From Burkholderia sp. HI2500 (lineage in GTDB: Bacteria; Pseudomonadota; Gammaproteobacteria; Burkholderiales; Burkholderiaceae), in contig NZ_NKFL01000006.1 in the NCBI RefSeq assembly GCF_002223055.1, forward strand, positions 2,170,001 through 2,234,000: 64,000 nt of DNA, written 5' to 3'. Under the pieces are notes generated by a model that saw only the letters and a program-made list of their open reading frames with translations, ran no database searches and was not told the origin of the DNA. Numbering within the stretch: position 1 is the stretch's first letter; each line of letters begins with the position of its first letter. Both the position numbers and the translations under genes were made by a program. Positions 57,938 to 64,000 of the stretch are shown here, one piece after another.

Positions 57938-58924
57938 TTATGCGGCGAGCGTATCGAGGTCGGGCCGGTCGGCGAGCCACGCGTCGATGCGTGGGGCGTC
58001 CTCGCGCATGCCGGCCGCGGGCGCCGGCATCGCAGCCAGGGCGTGCCGTGCCCGTTCAAGCGCCTGCGCGAAGCCGCGCAACTCGCGCGTCGCGGGCCGG
58101 TCGTCGGCGTGACGGCGCGCGAGCGCTGCTTCGATGTTCATGCCGATCAATGCGAGTTGCGCGTCGATGAACGCGAGGCAGCGTGTGCGGCAATACTCGG
58201 AAACCAGTGCGACGGCCAGCAGCACCGGCACGATCGACACGGTCAGGTAGCCGCCGGGCGCAAGCCGCGACAGCGCATGCCGCACATCCTGCCCGCCATC
58301 GGTCAACGATGCGAACACGGCATCCCGCCACACCGCGCGCTCGAACACCAGCGCATCGCGATACGCGTCGAGCGCCGCACGGTCCGCGACCTGCCCGGCC
58401 GTCACCAGTGGAATCGGGAATGACGATTCAACAGCAGATTGCGCGCTCGACGTTTCGACGATGCAGTTCGCACCGAGCCATCGCGCATCGTCGCGCCGCG
58501 CGGCCAGCACACGGGACTGCAAGCGGTCGGGCAGCATCGGATCGAGCGGCACCGCGCGGCAGATCGACGGCTTGTCCGCATGCACGCTGCAGCGTCCGTC
58601 GTCGGCCAGCGCCGCGCAGCGGCCGAGCGACGGATAGTCGTAGCCCTGCAGCGTCAGCGCGATCCATTCGCTCCCCGCGCCGCCGGTGCGATGAAACAGC
58701 CGCGCCGACAGCGCATCGGACGCCGCGACGTCTTCCGCATCGAGCGCGTGCTCGCGGCCGCCCGCACGCCAGCGCTCGCCGGTTCGACGCGTCGGCACGC
58801 GACGGATCGTCAGCGCACCGACGAAGCGATGCCCGTGCCGAAACAGTTCGCGCAACGACAGCGTCGGCGCGCTGTTGCAGCAGCGTCCGCATGCGTTGCA
58901 CGCGAGCAGGTACGTGTCTACCAC
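57938..58924 (-). CDS. YkgJ-type cysteine-cluster protein
   Basis: A ~328-residue protein. Near the N-terminus the cluster LACNACGRCCN gives four closely spaced cysteines, joined by CSVHADKPSICR about 100 residues later: the Zn/Fe-binding cysteine set of the YkgJ/CxxCxxCC family. No ATG is available; the GTG at 58924 (overlapping the previous gene's stop by 7 bases) is the best start, although the frame runs on upstream. It lies last in the sulfatase-FGE-binding-protein run. YkgJ-like proteins often accompany sulfatase or radical-SAM genes; exact role unknown. Confidence 0.65.
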   Translation of the reverse strand: MVDTYLLACNACGRCCNSAPTLSLRELFRHGHRFVGALTIRRVPTRRTGERWRAGGREHALDAEDVAASDALSARLFHRTGGAGSEWIALTLQGYDYPSLGRCAALADDGRCSVHADKPSICRAVPLDPMLPDRLQSRVLAARRDDARWLGANCIVETSSAQSAVESSFPIPLVTAGQVADRAALDAYRDALVFERAVWRDAVFASLTDGGQDVRHALSRLAPGGYLTVSIVPVLLAVALVSEYCRTRCLAFIDAQLALIGMNIEAALARRHADDRPATRELRGFAQALERARHALAAMPAPAAGMREDAPRIDAWLADRPDLDTLAA

Positions 58925-59727
58925 GGCCGTCGCACCGAATCCTGGTAACGCGTGAGGATGAAGCGCGCGACGTCGTCCGAGTGATACGCGGCGACGAGCT
59001 GCGTGACCCACGGCTTCGCGCGATCGGCCTCGCGCACCGTCAGCACGTTCGCATACGGCGAGCGCGCATCCTCGATGCTGATGCTGTCGCGTGCGGGCTG
59101 CAGCCCGGCACGCGCGGCATCGTCGCTGTCGATCGCGACGAACGCGGCCGTGTCGAGCGCAGCATAAAGGCGATCGCGGCGCAGCGCGACGAGCTTCAGC
59201 CCGAGCCGGTTGCCGGTCACGTCGCGCAGCGTCGCACGCAGGCCGGCCCGCTCGCGCAGCGTCACCAGCGTGTCGTTCTGCAGCAGCACGAGCGAGCGCG
59301 CCATCCCGCGCGGATCGGCAGGAATCGCGACCGTCGCGCCGGGCTGCAGTTCGTTCAGGTTCTTCAGCTTGCGCGAATAGAGTGCCATCGGCAGCGTGAC
59401 GGTCGGCGCGACTTCGGTCAGCGCGTAGCGCTTCTGCGCGCGCGTCGCGGCAAGCTGTTGTGCATCCTCGAAGCTGGCTGCGTCGATCCGGCCGTCGGCC
59501 AGTGCCGCGTCGATGCGCGATGCATCGTCGAATTCGACGACGTCGATGCCGAATCCTCGCGACGCGGCGACCCGCTTCACTTCGTCCAGGATCTGCGCAT
59601 GTACGCCGCGCGTCACGCCGACGCGTACCGCCGGTGCGGCCGATTCGGCGGCCACGGTCAAACCCGAATGAACGATTGCACACGCAACCATCAGCCACGC
59701 GCACATGCAAACCACGACGCGCTTCAT
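58918..59727 (-). CDS. NlpA/MetQ-like substrate-binding protein
   Basis: A 269-residue exported protein with an N-terminal signal (MKRVVVCMCAWLMVACAIVH) and the mature start VRVGVTRGVHAQILDEVKR. The ALTEVAPTVTLPMALYSRK and DPRGMARSLVLLQ segments are typical of the methionine-type NlpA binding protein family. The cysteines in the signal (CMC, VAC) could be lipid-attachment sites, but a clean lipobox is not seen. No ABC transport genes are nearby. Overlaps FGE (ATGA at 59724-59727). It may present a sulfated or thio compound to the enzymes (inference). Confidence 0.78.
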   Translation of the reverse strand: MKRVVVCMCAWLMVACAIVHSGLTVAAESAAPAVRVGVTRGVHAQILDEVKRVAASRGFGIDVVEFDDASRIDAALADGRIDAASFEDAQQLAATRAQKRYALTEVAPTVTLPMALYSRKLKNLNELQPGATVAIPADPRGMARSLVLLQNDTLVTLRERAGLRATLRDVTGNRLGLKLVALRRDRLYAALDTAAFVAIDSDDAARAGLQPARDSISIEDARSPYANVLTVREADRAKPWVTQLVAAYHSDDVARFILTRYQDSVRRPW

Positions 59728-60773
59728 GACGCATCCCTCAGAATCGTGCGAAACCCGATATGCGACGCGCCGAGATCGGCTTCCTGCTGTTCGCGCGACG
59801 ACGCGCGATAGCGCACGCAGTAGTCGCGCGAGCACAGGAACGAGCCGCCCTTGATGACCATCGGCGTGTCGTGCCGGCGCGTCGGCGGCGCGACGGCCGC
59901 CGTGTCGCCGTTCGTATGCGACTGGTGCGGGCCCGTGTACGTGTCCTTGGTCCATTCCCAGGCATTGCCGATCATGTCGTAGAGCCGGAACCCGTTCGCC
60001 GCGTAGCAGCCGACGGGCGCGAGCCCCGCATGGCCGTCCTCGGCCGTATCGAGCACCGGGAACACGCCCTGCCAGTAGTTCGCGGCCGGCTTGCCCTGCG
60101 CATCGCGCGGCGCCGCGTCGAGCGCTGCGTCGTCGCGGCCGGCCTTGCCCGCGTATTCCCATTCGGCTTCGGTCGGCAGGTCGCGGCCGAGCCAGCGCGC
60201 ATACGCGAGCGCATCGCGCTGCGTGACGAGCGTGACGGGCAGGTTGCCGAGCCCGTCGATGCCGCTGCCCGGCCCGTGCGGGTGACGCCACGACGCGCCC
60301 TTCACCCACGACCACCAGGCAAGATCGCGCGTGTTCATCTCGTCGCGCGTCGGCACATGGAACACGGCCGCCCCGTCCTGCTGCTCGGCCTCGGTCACGT
60401 AGCCGGTCGCCTGCACGAACGCGGCGAACTGCGCGATCGTCACGTCGGTCTGGTCGATCCAGAACCCGCCGACACGCGTGCGGCCGTCGCCCGCCGGGCG
60501 CTCGTCCGCATAGCCGCGCGTGCTGCCGAACACGAACGCGCCGCCGCGCAGGTGCACCATCCCGGCCTTCGGGTCGTCGCGCCATCTGGCCGGCAGCCCC
60601 GAATAGCGCGCGCACTGTCGCTCCGAGCCCAGCGGCGCGAGCGCGCGGCCGCGATTCGCGTCGTCGAAGGCGCCGCCCGCCGGTACGACGGGATTCGCAT
60701 AGCCGGCCGCGAACGCGGCGGCGAACAGCGTGCCGGCCAGCGCCGCGCCGATCGTCCAGAACCGGAACCGCAT
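59724..60773 (-). CDS. Formylglycine-generating enzyme (sulfatase-modifying factor)
   Basis: A 349-residue SUMF1-type enzyme that oxidises the active-site Cys of sulfatases to formylglycine using O2 and Cu. The two active-site cysteines are present as C314-S-R-D-Y-C319 in KGGSFLCSRDYCVRYR, close to the human C336/C341 site, and the domain ends GASHIGFRT as in FGEs. An N-terminal signal/TM (FWTIGAALAGTLFAAAF) suggests export, so modification would happen in the periplasm. Ends overlap the binding-protein gene. It follows the sulfatase by 16 bases. Confidence 0.88.
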   Translation of the reverse strand: MRFRFWTIGAALAGTLFAAAFAAGYANPVVPAGGAFDDANRGRALAPLGSERQCARYSGLPARWRDDPKAGMVHLRGGAFVFGSTRGYADERPAGDGRTRVGGFWIDQTDVTIAQFAAFVQATGYVTEAEQQDGAAVFHVPTRDEMNTRDLAWWSWVKGASWRHPHGPGSGIDGLGNLPVTLVTQRDALAYARWLGRDLPTEAEWEYAGKAGRDDAALDAAPRDAQGKPAANYWQGVFPVLDTAEDGHAGLAPVGCYAANGFRLYDMIGNAWEWTKDTYTGPHQSHTNGDTAAVAPPTRRHDTPMVIKGGSFLCSRDYCVRYRASSREQQEADLGASHIGFRTILRDAS

Positions 60774-60789
60774 CGTGTCGCTCCCGGCT

Positions 60790-62748
60790 TCAGTAGTAGC
60801 CGCGCGGACGCAGCGGTTCGACACCGCCGACGTTGCTCATGTAGGTCTTCCACTGGTCGACGAGCGTGCTGATCACCGACGGGTTCTGCGCGGACACGTC
60901 GGTCGTCTCGCCGCGATCCGCCGCGAGGTCGTACAGCTGCCAGTGACCGTCGAGCGGCCCGAGCGGCGGCTCGGTCCACAACGCCTTCCAGCGGCCGTCG
61001 GCGCTGCGCAGGTACGCGCGGCCGTACGCTTCGTCGCCGAACGGCGCGGTATGCACCTCGCCCGTCGCCGTGCCCGTCAGCACCGGCAGCAGCGACTGGC
61101 CGGTGACCGGGTACACGTAGCGGTTGTTGTAGATCACCTTGCCCTTGTTCTGGTCGACGCCCGTCAGCGTATTGACGAGCGGCGGCGCCGGCTGCGACGG
61201 CGGCGTGACGCCCGCGACCGCGAGGAACGTCGCCGTGTTGTCGGTCACGTGCGTGAACGCGCGCAGCGTCGGCAACTGCTGCGTCTGGCCCGGCAGGCGC
61301 ACGATCGTCGGCGTCGAGACGCCGCCTTCGGCCGAATAGCCCTTCGTGAGCCGGAACGGCGACGCGCTCACTTCGGCCCAGCGCAACCCGTACTGCAGGC
61401 GCTGCGCGTTCTGCTTGCCGTTGTCGGTGCCGAGCGTCGAATAGATCGGATCCTGCCCGTTCGCGGTATCGGTCGCCGTCGGGTCGGCGCCCGAATCGAT
61501 CGGCCAGCCTTCCGCACCGTTGTCCGACTGGAACATGATGAACGTGTTGTCGTATTCGCCGATGTCCTTCAGGTGCTGGATCAGCAGGCCGATGTTGTAG
61601 TCGAGGTTCTCGACCATCCCCGCATAGATCTCCATGTAGCGCGCCTGTGCACGGCGCTCGGCCGGCGACAGGCTCGACCACAGCTTGTCGACCTTGCCGG
61701 GGCCGTAGTCGCTGTAGCCGTCCGCGGCCGAATGCACCGCGCTGATGTATTTCGCGGCGGCCGTGCCGTTGTTCGCGGTCGCGGGCGACGCAGCCGTGGT
61801 TTCAGGCAGGCCGTCGAACGGCTTGAAATCGGCGGGGATCAGGCCGAGCGCCTTCTGCCGCGCGATCCGCGCGTTGCGGATCGCGTCGTAGCCGGCGTCA
61901 TAGACGCCCGCGTACTTGTGCAGCCATGGCTCGGGCACCTGCAGCGGCCAGTGCGGCGACGTGTAGGCCGCGTACGCGAAGAACGGCTTGCCGTCGCGCT
62001 GGTTCGAATCGATGTACGAGATCAGCTTCTGCGTATAGAAATCGGTCGAATAGAACACGGCCGGGCTGCCGCCCGTGCCGCCCGGCTGGCCGGGCTGGCC
62101 AGGCTGCACGTAACGGCCGTCTTCCGTGTAGTGCGACGAGCCGGCCGGCTCGTGCGCGAAGTGATTCGTCGCCGCGCCGCCGAGCAGCACGTAGCTGCGC
62201 TCGAAGCCCCACTGGTCGGGCGTCTGCCCGCTGCCCGTCGCGCTGCCGACGATCCCCGAGCCGATGTGCCACTTGCCCGCGATGTACGTGTGGTAGCCGG
62301 CATCCTTCAATAGTTGTGCGAACGACAGGGCACGGTCGTTCAGGTAGCCCTCGTAGCCGGGCAGCCCGCGCCGTTCGTCGGTCGGCACGCCCATCGTGCC
62401 TTCGCCGACGAGATGGTGGTCGGTGCCGGACACCAGCATCGCGCGCGTGATCGCGCAGACGGTGCCCGTGTGATGGTTCGACAGGATGCGGCCCGACGCG
62501 ACGAGCGCGTCGAGGTTCGGCGTGTTGATCTCGCCGCCGAATGCATGGATGTCGGAATAGCCGAGATCGTCGGCCATGATGTACAGGATGTTCGGGCGTT
62601 TCGCGGCCAGCGGCGGCGGGGTGTTCGTCTGGGACGACGGCGTATCGCTGTCGACGCCGCCGCACGATGCAAGCGACAGCGCGCCGGCAATCGCGGCGCA
62701 GACGACACGGAAACGAAAAGCATGCAACGGCGACGCGGACTTTTTCAT
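60790..62748 (-). CDS. Lipoprotein arylsulfatase with noncanonical signature
   Basis: A 652-residue sulfatase. It starts MKKSASPLHAFRFRVVCAAI and carries a lipobox LASC with C29 as lipidation site. Alkaline-phosphatase-fold landmarks: ILYIMADDLGYSD (metal ligands), then the active-site Cys C98 in VCAITRAMLVSG. The consensus C-x-P-x-R is here C98-A-I100-T-R102, so Pro is replaced by Ile. Related sulfatases have CSPTR here. The rest (SGTDHHLVGEGTMG, FAYAAYTSPHWPLQVP, MFQSDNGAEGW) matches the family. Co-transcribed with its modifying enzyme. Substrate unknown. Confidence 0.88.
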   Translation of the reverse strand: MKKSASPLHAFRFRVVCAAIAGALSLASCGGVDSDTPSSQTNTPPPLAAKRPNILYIMADDLGYSDIHAFGGEINTPNLDALVASGRILSNHHTGTVCAITRAMLVSGTDHHLVGEGTMGVPTDERRGLPGYEGYLNDRALSFAQLLKDAGYHTYIAGKWHIGSGIVGSATGSGQTPDQWGFERSYVLLGGAATNHFAHEPAGSSHYTEDGRYVQPGQPGQPGGTGGSPAVFYSTDFYTQKLISYIDSNQRDGKPFFAYAAYTSPHWPLQVPEPWLHKYAGVYDAGYDAIRNARIARQKALGLIPADFKPFDGLPETTAASPATANNGTAAAKYISAVHSAADGYSDYGPGKVDKLWSSLSPAERRAQARYMEIYAGMVENLDYNIGLLIQHLKDIGEYDNTFIMFQSDNGAEGWPIDSGADPTATDTANGQDPIYSTLGTDNGKQNAQRLQYGLRWAEVSASPFRLTKGYSAEGGVSTPTIVRLPGQTQQLPTLRAFTHVTDNTATFLAVAGVTPPSQPAPPLVNTLTGVDQNKGKVIYNNRYVYPVTGQSLLPVLTGTATGEVHTAPFGDEAYGRAYLRSADGRWKALWTEPPLGPLDGHWQLYDLAADRGETTDVSAQNPSVISTLVDQWKTYMSNVGGVEPLRPRGYY

Positions 62749-63337
62749 TGTTCTGGAACGCTCGATCTACGGGATCGGCGATCTTAGCGTCGCGTGCGCG
62801 GCAACCAAAGTCCGATTCGTCACATGCTAACGGGGTGGCGGAATATGCGCGCAAACAGAATACCCGCCATCCGCGCGCACACATGTGCGCGAGCGCGATG
62901 CGCGCCGACACCGGCGCGCGGGAATCGTCGCGAGCACCGGAACCTGCGCTTTCGTCGGACGATTCCATGTGCGTAACGGGACGTTACGTCGTGTCGTTAC
63001 GGCCGAAGCCGTAGCAACACGTTACGTTTTCTCCGCGTCAGCATCGCGAGGAATTTTCAAATCACGATTTTCATTAAATATCGTCTGATTAAATTGTAAT
63101 GCTCCATTTATAAAAGAAAGCTTGTTAATGAATAACGAACTCGCAAACGTTTTACATGTCGAGAATATGCGATTCAAAAATTAGACGAATAACGACTTAA
63201 AAAAATATACCGTTTAAAACAGCGGCGGGCATGCCTCTTGCTGACTCCCCCCACCATGTGCCGCGTTCGACCAGGAACGAATAACCCGAAAATCGGGCGG
63301 GGCCTTATTTCGTACAAATGATTCCGGGGTCGGGGAA
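62749..63337. other. AT-rich leader region between sulfatase and curli genes
   Basis: A 589-base divergent gap. The part from about 63030 to 63230 is exceptionally AT-rich for this genome (for example around 63100-63210, with runs of A and T), while 62760-62970 is ordinary. It holds a cluster of CGTTAC repeats at 62972-63026. It probably carries the curli promoter and regulator sites; no gene is supported in it. Confidence 0.6.
62972..63026. repeat. Cluster of four CGTTAC-type repeats
   Basis: CGTAAC at 62972-62977 (inverted copy), then CGTTACG at 62982-62988, 62995-63001 and 63020-63026. The first two form a dyad with a 4-base spacer. A further hairpin, TACGGC-CGAA-GCCGTA, occupies 62998-63013. 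The cluster sits at the upstream edge of the AT-rich leader of csgE and could be the binding site of a regulator. Confidence 0.45.
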
Positions 63338-63943
63338 ATGGTATCGAGCGCAAGCAGGCGATTGGCCTGGGGGGCCGTGACGTGCCTGTCGCTATTCGCG
63401 ACGGCGCGCGCGCAGGCACAAGACACCGTCGACGCACCGCCTTCCGCGGCGGTGAACGGCGGGCATCCGATTGCGCCGCCCTCGACGCTGCTGAACGCCG
63501 AACGCGTCCTTGAAGCACCGAAGCCCGCGCCCGGCGCGGGCCCGGCCGCGGCGAAGCCGGCCACCGGCGCCGCGTTGGCCGGCGCCCGGGCCGCCGCCCG
63601 CCATGCCCTTCCGGAAGACCAGCTCGGCGGCACGGTCACGACCGATGCCGTGACGCTCGCCGGCCGCGATTTCTATACCTACTTCTCGCAGACGTGGTCG
63701 GAAATCCCGCTGAGCGAGCGCTACATGGTCGCCATTCACGAACGCCCTTCTGGGCGCTACGGCAGCCTGATCTGGGTCGAATTCCAGCAAAAGCGCGTGT
63801 TCCAGACCTTCCTGCCGATCGCACGCGCAAACGTCAAGGCCGTGGCCGAAAGCGCCGCCAGTATTTCCTTTCAAACCGTCATTCAGGACGATCTGTCGAA
63901 TTTGCTGTTTCCCGATTCGGATCTGGCCAAAGACGAGATTTAG
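63338..63943 (+). CDS. csgE: Curli assembly protein CsgE
   Basis: A 201-residue exported protein, longer than E. coli CsgE because of an extra ~75-residue Ala/Pro-rich linker after the signal peptide (MVSSASRRLAWGAVT, cleavage near ARAQA). The C-terminal CsgE domain is clear: GRDFYTYFSQTWSE, IHERPSGRYGSLIWVEF, QQKRVFQTFLP and the ending DLAKDEI match the family. CsgE caps the CsgG outer-membrane channel and delivers CsgA. A GGGGTCGGGGAA site precedes the ATG. Followed by the start of the next curli gene, so this is probably the first gene of a curli operon. Confidence 0.85.
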   Translation: MVSSASRRLAWGAVTCLSLFATARAQAQDTVDAPPSAAVNGGHPIAPPSTLLNAERVLEAPKPAPGAGPAAAKPATGAALAGARAAARHALPEDQLGGTVTTDAVTLAGRDFYTYFSQTWSEIPLSERYMVAIHERPSGRYGSLIWVEFQQKRVFQTFLPIARANVKAVAESAASISFQTVIQDDLSNLLFPDSDLAKDEI

Positions 63944-63973
63944 TCGATTAATCAAAAACAGGGGTTAGGGAAA

Positions 63974-64000
63974 ATGAATCGAATCAGATTGAGCGTGATC
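63974..64000 (+). CDS. Start of next curli-locus gene (partial; csgF expected)
   Basis: An ATG at 63974 with a GGTTAGGG leader, 30 bases after csgE, opens a frame (MNRIRLSVI) that runs off the window edge. It is N-terminal signal-peptide-like. CsgF usually follows CsgE, so that is the expected product; only nine codons are visible. Confidence 0.5.

Overview
The window is very GC-rich, densely coded DNA with the codon style and family mix of a Burkholderia cepacia complex member (Betaproteobacteria). The strongest anchor is the convergent pair rpfF/rpfR (44780-47695), the BDSF quorum-sensing synthase and its PAS-GGDEF-EAL receptor. In B. cenocepacia this pair lies on the second chromosome (BCAM0581/BCAM0580), so this is probably a chromosome-2 accessory and metabolic region. 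The species is not resolved from the sequence alone. I see no rRNA, tRNA, CRISPR array, insertion sequence or prophage.

Layout. 1-7.5 kb: a NarL-type response regulator with a membrane histidine kinase; then an MFS carrier and an orphan NitT/TauT-like binding protein, divergent from a TctD/TctE-like two-component system. 7.5-16.8 kb: a small hypothetical gene; a complete branched-chain-type ABC importer (livF, livG, a fused livHM permease, binding protein); divergent from it, a LysR regulator translationally coupled to an FAD monooxygenase and two CMD/alkylhydroperoxidase-like genes. 16.8-19.7 kb: an Lrp/AsnC regulator divergent from ornithine cyclodeaminase and a CtlX-type amidino hydrolase, read as citrulline to ornithine to proline. 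19.8-25 kb: a DUF2760-Hsp70-Hsp70 operon with no J-protein or GrpE nearby. 25.2-26.7 kb: an Rrf2 regulator divergent from a thioredoxin-reductase-like flavoprotein.

26.9-31 kb: a LysR gene, a D-threonine/3-hydroxy-D-aspartate-aldolase-like enzyme, a second ornithine cyclodeaminase-family protein and a HAD hydrolase. 31-39.2 kb: GST, YciI-like protein/MarR pair, TetR with a reductase and a PEP-mutase-family enzyme, a cysteine-less CMD protein, an XRE regulator, and an MFS exporter divergent from an AraC regulator. 39.2-44.3 kb: small proteins, a DUF3857/transglutaminase protein and a large APC permease. 44.8-47.7 kb: rpfF/rpfR. 48.3-55.3 kb: 5-oxoprolinase, MFS carrier, DUF1445 hydro-lyase/D-glutamate cyclase-like protein and divergent LysR, read as a pyroglutamate/D-glutamate module. 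55.6-62.7 kb: an exported propeller-like protein, an ABM-domain protein, and an overlapping operon of lipoprotein sulfatase, formylglycine-generating enzyme, NlpA/MetQ-like binding protein and cysteine-cluster protein. 63.3-64 kb: csgE, the start of a curli locus cut by the window edge, preceded by an unusually AT-rich leader.

Regulatory architecture is readable in many gaps: perfect dyads or matched inverted repeats sit in the promoters of the Lrp, Rrf2, LysR, MarR, TetR and AraC genes, and convergent gene pairs are separated by strong hairpins. Function calls rest on motif and family recognition by eye; no database search was run.
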